The notes: generated by a model from the sequence alone, not told the origin. 53,438 nt of DNA from an uncultured Arenicella sp. (GCA_937973905.1 CALJJR010000047.1:1-53438); one strand, 5' to 3'; shown: positions 28,115-37,915, counted from the first letter of the stretch. Program-made: numbers and translations.

Positions 28115-29445
28115 TGGTTCTGATTTGACATCAGAGCCAAAAATTCTTCCACGCTCAAGTTCTTGCCATTCAAAGAGATACCTTGTTCTGATACTTTCAG
28201 ATCGGTGGAATATTGTTCTCCGTCACGACGGTAAAAACGACTATTGACCATCGCTTGAGCGCCCGCCTCACTGAGCTCAATAAAGTCTGCGGGAATTCGA
28301 TTTTGCAGCTCAAGCTCAAGCTTGCTGAAAAACGCCTGCGGTTGCACCGACAGCAAAATAAAATCACCGAGAGATAAGTCTTTAAGCAGCTCCAGGTCGA
28401 AGTTGAAAGTCAACGGAACCCCTTTGTGGTCGGCTGAAAACTCCACAGAAGAGGTCAAACCAGTGGTCAACAAATCTTCAAGCTCGGGCAACATCGCAAT
28501 GGCTTGCGCGTTGCGAGAGGATTCCTGTTCATCGCTTAACGCGCCTTGGGTATCAAACTGGGCAAGGGCTTGCAGCCGTTCGGTAATTTCCGCAAGTTCT
28601 GCCATCTTGATGCCAGCCAAACTCAGTGACAGCGATAAATCATCAAGCTTGCTGGCTTGATCGCCCTCAGACTCTGTTTGCGACATCGCCGCAACAGACG
28701 CAGAAAAGCCAACGCGCAAATTTTCGCCCTCTTCTTCGGCATCGCTCAACAATCGAATATCTTCAATTTGAACCCGTCCATCCGAGTTTGACTCGAGCGT
28801 AACACCATCGAATCGAGCTTTAATTTCACCAATTCCGAGTTGGTATTGGTTTACCTGGAAAGACCCTTCCAAGTTAACCGGTTGAAGCTGCATGCCGCCA
28901 TCTTTACCTGTGGCGGAGAATCCGCCAAATTGACCGAGCAAATCGAACACCTTAAATGATTTGTCGGTAGTGATATCAAAGCGACCAGCGGCAACGCGAA
29001 ACTCTTCACCTTTTTCATTGGTGATATCAAACTCGTTGAGATCAATACGCTGGGTGACGGCTCCAAACACAGAAACTTCGCCGCCCACTGTGAGAGGATC
29101 GAAGCCACCCAGTTCCTGTTCAACAAAATCACTGTAGTTAGGGACATTTTTTGCACGGCATTGATAAGTAAAACTAAGAATACCGTGACGGCCATCACAC
29201 TGATAAGTAATCGGCTCTGCAAATAGCGCCCGGTACTCAGCTGGAACATTCCATGTAACCTCTGCCGAAGTTGAACGAATGCCTCGATCGTATTCGGCAA
29301 AGTTAAGCTGACCGTATTCTTCACCTCTCGAGTTCATCTGGCTCGCTAACTGACCAGTGATGGATTCAGCAACTCGGCCAGTCACGTAGGGCATGCCGAG
29401 TACAATTGCGAGGATTGCCACAGCAATGATAATAATTTTATTCAT
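28111..29445 (-). CDS. ydgA: YdgA family protein (DUF945)
   Basis: 444 residues. The N-terminal MNKIIIIAVAILAIVLGMPYVTG helix, the following R/S-rich helix (AESITGQLASQM) and the long AsmA-like beta-rich body match the gammaproteobacterial YdgA/DUF945 family. The sequence is mostly repeated beta strands with acidic loops. Located at the inner membrane facing the periplasm; its biochemical role is not established. It lies 18 bases downstream of the membrane DnaJ gene and is probably co-transcribed with it. Confidence 0.78.
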   Translation of the reverse strand: MNKIIIIAVAILAIVLGMPYVTGRVAESITGQLASQMNSRGEEYGQLNFAEYDRGIRSTSAEVTWNVPAEYRALFAEPITYQCDGRHGILSFTYQCRAKNVPNYSDFVEQELGGFDPLTVGGEVSVFGAVTQRIDLNEFDITNEKGEEFRVAAGRFDITTDKSFKVFDLLGQFGGFSATGKDGGMQLQPVNLEGSFQVNQYQLGIGEIKARFDGVTLESNSDGRVQIEDIRLLSDAEEEGENLRVGFSASVAAMSQTESEGDQASKLDDLSLSLSLAGIKMAELAEITERLQALAQFDTQGALSDEQESSRNAQAIAMLPELEDLLTTGLTSSVEFSADHKGVPLTFNFDLELLKDLSLGDFILLSVQPQAFFSKLELELQNRIPADFIELSEAGAQAMVNSRFYRRDGEQYSTDLKVSEQGISLNGKNLSVEEFLALMSNQNQ

Positions 29446-29463
29446 GGTTTGAGTAGGTTAGGC

Positions 29464-29943
29464 TTATTTGTCCAGCAGTAAGTTCTTTGCTTCATTAATT
29501 TGTTTCGCGAGGGCGTCTGATCCGCCGCGATCTGGATGCACTTTTTGCATTAACTTCTTGTGTGCCATGCGAATCTCTTCTGGGGCAGCATCGACATCCA
29601 CGCCAAGTAAATCAGCGGCCTCTTGCCGAGTCATCGAATGTTGAGTCGGTGCTTGCTGTCCTGGCGGTTGTTTAGCCTGCACATCATCGAAAATCTTTTT
29701 GAACAGCGGCACATACTGAGCAATTTGAGCAACTCGCCCAGCAATTGCCAATAACCCTGCAAGCACCCCCATTAACCAGTGCGCGCGGCCCGTTACTACT
29801 AATCCCAACGTAACTATGGCCGTCAACCAAAGCGCAGATTGACGAAGAAATTTTTTGCGCTTCTCTGCGGGAACCTTCTGCCAACGCCTTAGCCAGTACA
29901 GAGCGCCGCCGACGGCGAGTACCAGTAACAGGGAATAAATCAA
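29464..29943 (-). CDS. Membrane-anchored DnaJ-domain protein
   Basis: 159 residues from a TTG start at 29943; no in-frame ATG precedes the first membrane segment, so TTG is preferred. Two to three hydrophobic helices (about 2-17, 38-52, 58-72) are followed by a C-terminal J domain from about 106, with the HPD motif in KVHPDRGG. The layout resembles TIM14/Pam18-like proteins. It should stimulate DnaK ATPase at the inner membrane. Client unknown. Divergent from the M18 aminopeptidase gene. Confidence 0.85.
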   Translation of the reverse strand: MIYSLLLVLAVGGALYWLRRWQKVPAEKRKKFLRQSALWLTAIVTLGLVVTGRAHWLMGVLAGLLAIAGRVAQIAQYVPLFKKIFDDVQAKQPPGQQAPTQHSMTRQEAADLLGVDVDAAPEEIRMAHKKLMQKVHPDRGGSDALAKQINEAKNLLLDK

Positions 29944-30046
29944 AACGTTAGCTCGGGTTAAAAAAAGAAGAAGGGCTCAAGCTGATATAATAAGGGCTTC
30001 TTAGCCGTATTTAAACAAAACTCTTTCGACGCGCACGGATAACGAG

Positions 30047-31300
30047 ATGCCCCCCAGGATTGCTGCCGACTTACTCGACTATATTGATCGATCGCCCACT
30101 GCCTTTCATGCTTGTCACAATTTGCATGAACTCTTCAAAGAGGCGGGCTTTGAAACTCTAAAAGAATCTGCTGATTGGAACTGCAAACCCGGAGGCTCTT
30201 ATGTAGTCACGCGCAATGATTCCTCAATTATTGCATTTAAACTTGGGCAAGACCTCAGCAACGGCCTACAGATGATTGGCGCACATACCGACAGCCCGTG
30301 CCTAAAGATCAAACCCAGCCCCGAATTCAGCAGCCATGGTTACCAACAGTTAGGGGTGGAAGTGTATGGCGGTGCCCTGCTCCACCCTTGGTTTGATCGC
30401 GACCTTTCCATTGCTGGCAGAGTGAGTGGGGTTGATAAGTCGGGCGCGCTGTTCGACCAACTCATTGATTTCAAAAGCCCGCTCGCGGTAATCCCTAGCC
30501 TAGCGATTCATCTAAACCGAGAGGTCAACAAGAGTAGCTCGGTGAATGCGCAAACGCAGATGCCTCTTATTATTAATCAAGCTGAGCAACTCGATTTCAA
30601 GGCGCTGTTGTTGAGCCAATGTAATGACCAAGCCGATCGGATATTGGATTTTGAGCTGTCATGCTATGACACACAAGCCAGCAGTTTTGTTGGCTTAGAT
30701 CAGGAATTTATTGCCGCATCACGCTTAGACAATCTGTTGAGCAGTTACGTGGGCGCCAGAGCGCTTATTGATTCAAACGAGGGCAATGCGCTGTTTGTTA
30801 GCACCGACCACGAAGAAGTTGGGTCGACATCAGCATGTGGCGCGGCAGGCCCGTTCTTGCGCTCTGTATTAGAACGCGTTTGTGAGTCTCCCACTCAACT
30901 AACCAAACTCATTGATGCTTCAAACTTGATCAGTTGCGACAATGCGCACGGCGTGCATCCAAACTTCAGCGATCGGCACGACAAAAACCACGGCCCAATT
31001 CTGAATGCTGGCCCGGTCATCAAAATCAATGCCTCACAACGCTATGCTAGCAACAGTCGTAGCTCGGCACGTTTTCAACAAGTTTGCGAACAAGCTGAGG
31101 TGCCAGTGCAGCATTTTGTGATGCGTTCCGATATGGCTTGCGGCAGCACCATTGGCCCAATTACCGCTGGGGAACTTGGTATAGAAACACTCGACATTGG
31201 CGCAGCGCAATGGGGCATGCATTCTATTCGAGAGACTGCTGGCAGTGCTGATATCGAGTATCTATATCTGGCTTTGCTCGCTGGCATCAATATGCGCTGA
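30047..31300 (+). CDS. apeB: M18 family aminopeptidase
   Basis: 417 residues. Metal-site and active-site motifs of the aspartyl aminopeptidase family are present: GAHTDSPCLKIKP, VSTDHEEVGSTS, SCDNAHGVHPN and SDMACGSTIGPI. Length is within the usual 425-residue range for bacterial ApeB. It is a cytoplasmic zinc enzyme that removes N-terminal residues, often acidic ones, from peptides. The start gives the expected family N-terminus (LLDYIDRSPTAFHA). The gene ends about 100 bases before oadG. Confidence 0.93.
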   Translation: MPPRIAADLLDYIDRSPTAFHACHNLHELFKEAGFETLKESADWNCKPGGSYVVTRNDSSIIAFKLGQDLSNGLQMIGAHTDSPCLKIKPSPEFSSHGYQQLGVEVYGGALLHPWFDRDLSIAGRVSGVDKSGALFDQLIDFKSPLAVIPSLAIHLNREVNKSSSVNAQTQMPLIINQAEQLDFKALLLSQCNDQADRILDFELSCYDTQASSFVGLDQEFIAASRLDNLLSSYVGARALIDSNEGNALFVSTDHEEVGSTSACGAAGPFLRSVLERVCESPTQLTKLIDASNLISCDNAHGVHPNFSDRHDKNHGPILNAGPVIKINASQRYASNSRSSARFQQVCEQAEVPVQHFVMRSDMACGSTIGPITAGELGIETLDIGAAQWGMHSIRETAGSADIEYLYLALLAGINMR

Positions 31301-31310
31301 ACACGCTCGC

Positions 31311-31339
31311 GTGAACCGTTCTCCGGAGTCCGCTAGAAT
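31311..31339 (+). promoter_or_regulatory. Candidate promoter of oadGAB
   Basis: A -10 box TAGAAT at 31334-31339 lies 17 bases after a weak -35 GTGAAC (31311-31316), about 64 bases before oadG. The same TAGAAT is found in front of rpsU. The -35 matches consensus at only three positions. Confidence 0.4.
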
Positions 31340-31402
31340 GGTCGATCTTTCATTAAGCCAAGTTGGTCTAATCAACTCACAACCTCGAGGTTCTCGCTAA
31401 GC

Positions 31403-31654
31403 ATGCAAAGCTCTTTAATCGACCAAGGAATCAACCTTATGCTTTATGGGGTGGGCACGGTTTTTATATTTCTAACCTTATTGGTTGTGGCGACCACTCT
31501 GATGTCTGCCTTGGTCCAACGCTTTGCACCTGCATTAGCACCTCAAGCAGAAGAATCACACCAAGCAGATTCGCACTCTGCGCATGATCAACCCAGCGAA
31601 CAAATACTCAAAGTGATTAAGCTCGCAATTGCTCAACATCGCAAAGGAACATAG
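31403..31654 (+). CDS. oadG: Oxaloacetate decarboxylase gamma subunit
   Basis: 83 residues. One N-terminal membrane helix (LMLYGVGTVFIFLTLLVVATTLM) is followed by a His- and Pro-containing soluble tail. Size and topology are those of OadG, which anchors the alpha subunit and helps bind zinc. It is followed after 6 bases by oadA. The sequence family is poorly conserved, so assignment rests strongly on the gene order. Confidence 0.88.
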   Translation: MQSSLIDQGINLMLYGVGTVFIFLTLLVVATTLMSALVQRFAPALAPQAEESHQADSHSAHDQPSEQILKVIKLAIAQHRKGT

Positions 31655-31660
31655 AAAGCC

Positions 31661-33442
31661 ATGAATTCTACGCAAAAGCTTGGCATTACTGAGGTTGTAC
31701 TCAGAGACGCCCACCAATCCTTACTCGCGACCCGCATGCGCATCGACGACATGCTGCCAATCGCAGAGAAGTTGGATCAAATTGGATTTTGGTCGATGGA
31801 ATCATGGGGTGGCGCAACTTTTGATTCTTGTATTCGATATCTCGGCGAAGACCCATGGGATCGCATCCGCGAGATCAAAAAAGCCATGCCAAACACGCCT
31901 CAGCAGATGTTATTCCGCGGGCAAAATATTCTTGGTTATCGGCACTACGCTGACGACGTAGTGGATAAATTTGTTGAACGTTGCGCGGTCAACGGCATTG
32001 ATGTGTTCAGAGTTTTCGACGCGATGAACGATATGCGCAATATGACGCAAGCGCTAAAAGCGGTCAAACAGGTGGGCAAACATGCTCAAGGCACGATCTC
32101 TTACACCGTCAGCCCGGTACACAATATTGATTTGTGGGTGAGCATGGCCAAGCAGTTAGAAGATGCCGGTGCCGATTCAGTGTGCATCAAAGACATGGCC
32201 GGTTTGCTGCGGCCCTATGTTGGCTATGAATTGGTTAGCCAACTTAAGCAGGCCCTGGATATTCCCATTCAACTGCACGCGCATGCCACTACCGGCCTGT
32301 CGACGGCAACAATCACTAAATGCGTTGAGGCTGGAATCGACAACGTGGACACATCCATCTCTTCGATGTCGATGACCTATGGTCACTCAGCAACCGAATC
32401 GGTTGTCTCGATTTTCGCTGACGGCGAACGAGATACCGGTTTGGACATCGTAGCCCTCGAAGAGATCGCCGCCTATTTTCGAGAGGTGCGTAAGAAGTAC
32501 GCGGAGTTTGAGGGGTCACTACGCGGTGTTGACTCGCGAATCCTTGTAGCGCAAGTACCAGGCGGCATGTTGACCAATATGGAGAGCCAACTACGCCAAC
32601 AAGGCGCCGAGGATCGTCTTGATGAAGTACTGACTGAAATCCCCAAGGTAAGAAAAGACTTGGGCTACATCCCCTTGGTCACACCCACGTCGCAAATTGT
32701 CGGTACCCAGGCAGTCATCAATGTCTTGATGGGCGAGCGCTACAAAAGCATTGCCAATGAAACCGCTGGAGTTCTGCGCGGCGAGTACGGCGCGACGCCC
32801 GCTCCAGTAAACAAGGAACTGCAAGCGAAGGTATTAGATGAAGGGCAACAGGCGATTAGTTGTCGACCAGCGGATTTGCTCGAACCCGAGCTGGAAGACT
32901 TGACCAAGGAGTTTCAAGCGCTAGCGGCCGAACACTCTTTGTCGAGCAAATCAGGCGAAGCTTATATCGATGATGTTTTAACCTATGCCTTGTTTCCCCA
33001 GGTCGGTCTCAAGTTCCTTGAAAATCGCAATAATCCGAGCGCGTTCGAGCCCACGCCAACAGGGCGTCCGGCAGCGCCAACCAATGATCAGGGCGATGCC
33101 ATTTACACCATCGAAGTTGAGGGTAAAAGCTATACCGTGACGGTCAACGAAGGTGGCGACTTAACCGGGTTAACTGAGCTAAATAGTCAGAAACAAACCA
33201 CCAGTTCCGCTCAGCCAGCAGCAAGCGGCGGTGAACCTATAACCGCACCATTGGCGGGCAATGTAGTGAAATTGGTTGCGCAGCCAGGCCAACAAGTAAA
33301 GGCGGGTGACACAGTGATGATACTGGAGGCCATGAAAATGGAAACTAATGTCAGCGCTCCCAAAGATGGCACAGTCACCAGTTTTAATGTGACGGCAGGC
33401 GATACCGTAGCCACTGGCGACGTACTACTCAAGATTGGATAA
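31661..33442 (+). CDS. oadA: Oxaloacetate decarboxylase alpha subunit, biotin-containing
   Basis: 593 residues. The carboxyltransferase domain (about 5-270) starts with [17 protein letters not shown], a PYC_OADA domain follows, then a short Thr/Ser/Ala-Pro linker and a C-terminal biotinyl domain with the biotin Lys559 in EAMKMETN. It transfers the C4 carboxyl of oxaloacetate to biotin; OadB then decarboxylates carboxybiotin and exports Na+. AGGAA and AGAAAG sequences precede the start. The domain set matches OadA rather than pyruvate carboxylase subunit B because of oadG and oadB on either side. Confidence 0.95.
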   Translation: MNSTQKLGITEVVLRDAHQSLLATRMRIDDMLPIAEKLDQIGFWSMESWGGATFDSCIRYLGEDPWDRIREIKKAMPNTPQQMLFRGQNILGYRHYADDVVDKFVERCAVNGIDVFRVFDAMNDMRNMTQALKAVKQVGKHAQGTISYTVSPVHNIDLWVSMAKQLEDAGADSVCIKDMAGLLRPYVGYELVSQLKQALDIPIQLHAHATTGLSTATITKCVEAGIDNVDTSISSMSMTYGHSATESVVSIFADGERDTGLDIVALEEIAAYFREVRKKYAEFEGSLRGVDSRILVAQVPGGMLTNMESQLRQQGAEDRLDEVLTEIPKVRKDLGYIPLVTPTSQIVGTQAVINVLMGERYKSIANETAGVLRGEYGATPAPVNKELQAKVLDEGQQAISCRPADLLEPELEDLTKEFQALAAEHSLSSKSGEAYIDDVLTYALFPQVGLKFLENRNNPSAFEPTPTGRPAAPTNDQGDAIYTIEVEGKSYTVTVNEGGDLTGLTELNSQKQTTSSAQPAASGGEPITAPLAGNVVKLVAQPGQQVKAGDTVMILEAMKMETNVSAPKDGTVTSFNVTAGDTVATGDVLLKIG

Positions 33443-33450
33443 ACAACAGC

Positions 33451-34623
33451 ATGGAAAATCTCATTAGTCTTTGGCTAAGTTCAGGCATTGCCCAGCTGCA
33501 GTTGGGCCAATTATTTATGCTGTTGGTTGGTTTCGGCCTGCTATTTTTGGCAATTCGCAAAGGCTTTGAACCTTTGCTGCTGGTTCCCATCGGTTTTGGC
33601 ACCCTGCTAGCCAACATTCCTGGTGCAGGTTTCGAACTCGCTCCTGTATACGACTCCATGGGGCACTTAGAAAGCCCTGGAGGTTTGCTTTACTACATAT
33701 ATTCGGCCGGCATAGAAACCGGCCTGTTCCCGCTAATCATATTTATGGGTGTTGGCGCGATGACGGATTTTGGACCCTTGTTAGCCAACCCGCGAACATT
33801 GCTACTCGGCGCGGCCGCTCAAGTGGGTATTTTTACAACCGTGCTTGGCGCGGTGACGTTGGGGCATTTTGGAATTCTCGATTTCAGCCTTCGCGACGCC
33901 GCTTCGATTGGCATAATCGGCGGCGCAGACGGGCCCACCGCGATCTTTGTTACCAGCAAATTGTCACCTGAGTTGTTAGGCGCGGTTGCCGTAGCGGCTT
34001 ATTCATACATGGCGTTGGTGCCAATTATTCAACCACCCATTATGAGAGCGCTTACCACGCCAGAAGAACGCCAAATCAAGATGGAGCAATTGCGGCCGGT
34101 CTCACAAACGGAAAAAATTGTCTTCCCATTAACCCTATTAGTGCTGGTGGCTTTCTTACTTCCTGATGCGGCACCATTGCTCGGCATGTTTTGCTTCGGT
34201 AATTTGATGAAGGAGTCAGGTGTGGTAAACCGCTTGAGTGACACCACACAGAATGCCTTGATCAATATTGTGACGATTTTTCTTGGCCTTGGCGTTGGCT
34301 CAAAGATGAGTGCCGAGAAATTTCTCAATTGGGAAACGCTGGGAATTTTAGCCTTAGGCGCAGTCGCTTTTTGCATAGGCACCGCTGCCGGAGTGCTAAT
34401 GGCTAAATTGATGAATGCCCTCTCGAAGACCAAAATCAATCCATTAATCGGTGCTGCCGGCGTTTCTGCAGTACCCATGGCGGCAAGAGTTGCGAACAAA
34501 GTTGGGCTAGAAGCCAACCCGCAAAACTTTTTATTGATGCATGCAATGGGCCCGAACGTGGCGGGTGTTATCGGTTCCGCCGTCGCTGCCGGCGTCATGA
34601 TTAGTTTAGTTTCAGGAACGTAA
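33451..34623 (+). CDS. oadB: Oxaloacetate decarboxylase beta subunit (Na+ pump)
   Basis: 390 residues, about nine to eleven membrane segments. The family motifs [15 protein letters not shown] and [19 protein letters not shown] are present, the first containing the Asp that is essential for Na+ transport in OadB. It couples carboxybiotin decarboxylation to Na+ export. It begins 8 bases after oadA and ends 10 bases before a gamma carbonic anhydrase gene. Length is normal for the family. Confidence 0.95.
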   Translation: MENLISLWLSSGIAQLQLGQLFMLLVGFGLLFLAIRKGFEPLLLVPIGFGTLLANIPGAGFELAPVYDSMGHLESPGGLLYYIYSAGIETGLFPLIIFMGVGAMTDFGPLLANPRTLLLGAAAQVGIFTTVLGAVTLGHFGILDFSLRDAASIGIIGGADGPTAIFVTSKLSPELLGAVAVAAYSYMALVPIIQPPIMRALTTPEERQIKMEQLRPVSQTEKIVFPLTLLVLVAFLLPDAAPLLGMFCFGNLMKESGVVNRLSDTTQNALINIVTIFLGLGVGSKMSAEKFLNWETLGILALGAVAFCIGTAAGVLMAKLMNALSKTKINPLIGAAGVSAVPMAARVANKVGLEANPQNFLLMHAMGPNVAGVIGSAVAAGVMISLVSGT

Positions 34624-34633
34624 TGAGAGAAAT

Positions 34634-35161
34634 ATGATTTATCAGTTAGACGAGAAAAAACCGGTGCTGGCCGAAGGCTGCTTTGTGGCCGAATCGGCCG
34701 ACCTGATCGGGTCAGTAGTACTCGAAGAAAATGCCAGCGTTTGGTTCAACTGCGTGCTCCGTGCTGACAATGAACCCATTGTTGTCGGCAAAAACTCCAA
34801 CGTTCAAGATGGCTCCGTATTACATGTCGACCCTGGTTTTCCCTTACACATCGGTCAAGGTGTAACCGTGGGGCACAAGGTAATGCTGCATGGTTGCACA
34901 ATCGGCGACAATACCCTTATCGGCATCAATGCCGTTGTGCTTAATGGCGCTAAGATTGGCCAAAACTGCATTATTGGTGCCAATGCTTTGCTGACTGAAG
35001 GAACAGAAATACCAGATGGTTCGATGGTTTTTGGCTCGCCCGGCAAGGTGGTCAAACAGCTGGATGAAAGCGTGATCGAAATGCTCAAACAAGGTGCGGA
35101 TTATTACGTGGCCAACGCAAATCGCTATCAGAATGGCTTACGAGCGCTGGAGCATTCCTAA
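34634..35161 (+). CDS. Gamma carbonic anhydrase family protein
   Basis: 175 residues made of left-handed beta-helix hexapeptide repeats (for example VGKNSNVQDGS, IGDNTLIGIN), then a C-terminal helix. The three zinc-site histidines are at 64 (VLHVD), 81 (VGHKV) and 86 (LHG). It resembles YrdA/PaaY-type proteins. If active it interconverts CO2 and bicarbonate in the cytoplasm. It sits 10 bases after oadB, whose reaction releases CO2, and a functional link is possible. Some family members are inactive. Confidence 0.87.
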   Translation: MIYQLDEKKPVLAEGCFVAESADLIGSVVLEENASVWFNCVLRADNEPIVVGKNSNVQDGSVLHVDPGFPLHIGQGVTVGHKVMLHGCTIGDNTLIGINAVVLNGAKIGQNCIIGANALLTEGTEIPDGSMVFGSPGKVVKQLDESVIEMLKQGADYYVANANRYQNGLRALEHS

Positions 35162-35165
35162 CGGC

Positions 35166-35801
35166 ATGCCAATGGCAGCTAAACTCAAACACCGCATTAG
35201 CACTGTGATTGGGACCGGAGCCGGTTTATTGATTTTGGTGCTGACGGTGTTTTTTGTGATTCGGTCGCTATCAATTCTAAATGGCGAATTGAACCCAGAT
35301 GAATTTGAGATACGGTATTTGAATCACCCCGTTGTCTCAGCCTTGCATATGCTGTTCGGCATTGCTTTTGTGGCGCTTGCGCCTCTGCAGTTTTCAACTA
35401 AATTCCGCGCGCGCAACCCCAAAATTCATCGCTGGTTGGGCCGCTTTTTGTTGCTCGCGGTTGTAATTACGGCGATTTACGGAATTGTCGCAGCGGCCGT
35501 CATGCCGGTTTTTGGTGGCTTAGCAGGAACCACTGCCAGCTGGGTTTTCGGCTCATTATTTATTGTTTGCGCTGCCTTCGGATTTTGGAACGCACGACGA
35601 AAACGCTTCGCCCAACATCGCGAGTGGATGATCAGAACCTTTGCCATTGGCCTAGCCGTTGGTACCCAACGCATTGTGTTAGCGCTGCTCGCTTTTTTTG
35701 GTGGTTATGGGTTTTATGAAAGTTTTGGCGTGGCGCTGTGGATAGGTTTCACTTTTAATATGATCGTGGCGGAGACTTGGATTAATCTAAGCCGCAAATA
35801 G
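35166..35801 (+). CDS. DUF2306-like membrane protein
   Basis: 211 residues from the ATG at 35166, which lies five bases after the carbonic anhydrase stop; a longer frame from 35094 would overlap that gene and is not preferred. About five to six membrane helices. Conserved-looking features are HPVVSALHMLFG, NPKIHRWLGRF and RRKRFAQHREWMIRTFAIG, the H-x-x-x-H and HREWM patterns seen in the DUF2306 group. Function unknown; possibly a heme-binding or cytochrome-b-like membrane protein, which is only suggested by the paired His. Confidence 0.72.
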   Translation: MPMAAKLKHRISTVIGTGAGLLILVLTVFFVIRSLSILNGELNPDEFEIRYLNHPVVSALHMLFGIAFVALAPLQFSTKFRARNPKIHRWLGRFLLLAVVITAIYGIVAAAVMPVFGGLAGTTASWVFGSLFIVCAAFGFWNARRKRFAQHREWMIRTFAIGLAVGTQRIVLALLAFFGGYGFYESFGVALWIGFTFNMIVAETWINLSRK

Positions 35802-35822
35802 CACTAACTTGAGAGACAAAAA

Positions 35823-36260
35823 ATGGAAGCGGCTACTTTATTTGATCTATGCAGTAAATTCGTTTGGATTCCGTGGCTTATGCTGGCCTTGCTGCCACGT
35901 TGGGAATGGACTCGCAAACTAATTTTTCATGCGTGGATACCCATGCTGTTAGGGGTTGCCTATTTAGTCGCTTTTTACTATGCCTGGCCTTTTGCAGAGG
36001 ACGGCAATTTCAGTTCATTGGCCGGGGTGATGGCTTTTTTCCAAGACCCGTGGTTGGTGACGGCCGGATGGATTCACTATCTTGCCTTTGATCTCTTTAT
36101 TGGAGCCTGGGAAGTGCGAGACGCGCAAAGACGCAATGTAAATCACTTGCTGGTTGTGCCATGCTTGTTCCTTACTTTGATGGCCGGGCCGGCGGGCTTG
36201 CTGCTGTATTTCGCGATCCGAGGCTTGGCGAGTAAATCTCTCTCAACCGTTGAAACCTAA
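35823..36260 (+). CDS. ABA4-like membrane protein (DUF4281)
   Basis: 145 residues, four membrane helices. The segments FVWIPWLMLALLPRW, WIHYLAFDLFIGAW and PAGLLLYFAIR match the ABA4-like family, named after a plant protein required for neoxanthin formation. The bacterial function is unknown. It lies 21 bases after the DUF2306 gene and 12 bases before a VOC gene on the same strand, so the three may be one unit. Confidence 0.8.
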   Translation: MEAATLFDLCSKFVWIPWLMLALLPRWEWTRKLIFHAWIPMLLGVAYLVAFYYAWPFAEDGNFSSLAGVMAFFQDPWLVTAGWIHYLAFDLFIGAWEVRDAQRRNVNHLLVVPCLFLTLMAGPAGLLLYFAIRGLASKSLSTVET

Positions 36261-36272
36261 ACGGAGATCACT

Positions 36273-36644
36273 ATGAAGTTAGGCGCCTTTTCACACAGCC
36301 TTGCCGTGCAAGATTTGCAAGCATCGAAAACCTTCTACGAAAAGCTGGGCTTTGAAGTTTTTCATAATCAAGAAGAACACGATTGGCTGATCATGAAACA
36401 CGAGTCTGTAGTCATTGGATTGTTTCAAGGCATGTTCGATAAGAACATCATGACATTCAACCCAGGTTGGGATAACAGTAGTCAAGAAGTTGAAGATTGG
36501 ACCGATGTGCGAGAAATTCAAAAGCATCTGAAGGCTGCCGGAATAGAGTTTGTCACGCAGGCCGATGAAGAAAGCCAAGGCCCTGCTAGCTTTCTAATTA
36601 CAGATCCGGATGGCAATCAGATCATGCTAGACCAGCACCGCTGA
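36273..36644 (+). CDS. VOC family (glyoxalase-like) protein
   Basis: 123 residues with two beta-alpha-beta-beta-beta modules: HSLAVQDLQASKTFYEKLGFEV at the start and ASFLITDPDGNQIMLDQH at the end. His and Asp/Glu positions compatible with a metal site are visible, but the substrate cannot be determined. The family includes extradiol dioxygenases, glyoxalase I and resistance proteins. It is the last gene of the oad-to-VOC plus-strand run. Confidence 0.82.
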   Translation: MKLGAFSHSLAVQDLQASKTFYEKLGFEVFHNQEEHDWLIMKHESVVIGLFQGMFDKNIMTFNPGWDNSSQEVEDWTDVREIQKHLKAAGIEFVTQADEESQGPASFLITDPDGNQIMLDQHR

Positions 36645-36682
36645 TAGCTCACAGGGCTCGAACACCTAGCCCTCGTAGAAGA

Positions 36683-37813
36683 CTATCTCAGCAAACTTAG
36701 CTCAGTATTTTCGGCTGCCAAACCTTCTAGTAAATACTTGCATGCCGCGGCTCTGTCAGCCTCTGTATTGCCTAATTTGCATTCGAAGAATTGGCTAACA
36801 GCCAAAATCGTTAAACGATGTTGATGCAATGGATTGATCGCTCTAGGGAGTGGGTCCATAGTACATAATCCCGCAGTGTCGCGCGGTACTACGCCTTCTT
36901 CCACACTACCGATTTTTTCAAACCATCCATTACTGGGTCGCTCATCAACCTTGTCTTTAATAGCAGCGCACCCAAGAGAGTCGGGATTATCAAACCATCG
37001 CAGCCACTTGGCGGTATCTGAAAAACCTGCGTGAGAAGCACCATCCATTGTGAGTAATAGCGACTTATCAACTCTATCTCGAATATCTTGTGCGTTCACG
37101 TCGTAGGGCACGATGGCATCCTGCGGCGTCGCAATCATCATAAAAGGTATCCGTCTGTGTTCAAAAAAGCGCTTGGCAAACATAAAACTCGGCCCGGCGA
37201 TCGACACAGCGGCTTTGATTCTCAAATCCGCATATCGAGGGTGATATGCGGCCAGTGTGGTTGTCATTCCACCCAGCGACAAACCGGCAGCGACAATTCT
37301 TTCGGGGTCTATTCTCTGGTATAGCTCGCTGCCTTGCTGTTGATTTTCTTTGAGCAAAGTATCAATGATAAAACTGACATCAGCAGGCTGATTGACAACA
37401 TCTTCGGCAAAAGCGCCGCCAGGCGCATTGTAGTTAGATAGCGGGAATGTCGGCGCTGCAACCACATATCCTTGGCTGGCGAGATACTCTGCCAGATACG
37501 TTCCACCTTTACCGTGCGACATAAATCCGTGGCTGTACACTAATAATGGCTGAAGCGAACTCAATTTCTGCCTGGGTCGCCAAACATAAAGGTCAAATTC
37601 TCGTTGACTAGAACCTGGGTAAGAACCATTCGGGTTGGTTGAACGACTGGCATCAACCAACCGACGTTTGCTGGACGTCACTTCGAGTGGCTGCCTGGCT
37701 AACAATGCTGCGCTCTGAGTACCAACAGGGAGGTCAGCTGGGGTGTTGCCAACATTTAGATATACGAGTAGTGCGGCAGACACTAAAAGGAAGGCTACAA
37801 TGGCTGTTTTCAT
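36683..37813 (-). CDS. Secreted alpha/beta hydrolase
   Basis: 376 residues. An N-terminal signal/anchor (about 3-20) is followed by an alpha/beta-hydrolase core: oxyanion region LLVYSHGFMSHG, nucleophile elbow GLSLGG, acid in TPQDAIVPYD and His in DGASHAGFSD. The arrangement resembles dienelactone-hydrolase or platelet-activating-factor acetylhydrolase-like enzymes. A 100-residue C-terminal extension contains two or three Cys (GCAAIKDK, LCTMD, FECKL) that may form disulfides in the periplasm. It is divergent from fosA. Substrate unknown. Confidence 0.85.
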   Translation of the reverse strand: MKTAIVAFLLVSAALLVYLNVGNTPADLPVGTQSAALLARQPLEVTSSKRRLVDASRSTNPNGSYPGSSQREFDLYVWRPRQKLSSLQPLLVYSHGFMSHGKGGTYLAEYLASQGYVVAAPTFPLSNYNAPGGAFAEDVVNQPADVSFIIDTLLKENQQQGSELYQRIDPERIVAAGLSLGGMTTTLAAYHPRYADLRIKAAVSIAGPSFMFAKRFFEHRRIPFMMIATPQDAIVPYDVNAQDIRDRVDKSLLLTMDGASHAGFSDTAKWLRWFDNPDSLGCAAIKDKVDERPSNGWFEKIGSVEEGVVPRDTAGLCTMDPLPRAINPLHQHRLTILAVSQFFECKLGNTEADRAAACKYLLEGLAAENTELSLLR

Positions 37814-37915
37814 GGTTTGGAATTGATCGTCACTAAGGCGCGAAGATTAGTATAGTCGATCAAGTCTGAATTCTTTCGATGCACTTTAACCACCATATGG
37901 GGCTAAAAGCACATT

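Noticed and set aside
34029-34598. 189-residue open frame opposite oadB
   Set aside because: Antisense to a strongly conserved membrane protein; low-complexity Ala/Pro/Thr composition typical of shadow frames.
35094-35165. Longer start of the DUF2306 gene inside the carbonic anhydrase gene
   Set aside because: The ATG at 35166 gives a standard short N-terminus before the first membrane helix and avoids a 68-base overlap.
37823-37856. Promoter of fosA (TTGATC and TATAGT)
   Set aside because: The boxes match well but are 22 bases apart, outside the usual 16-18 range.
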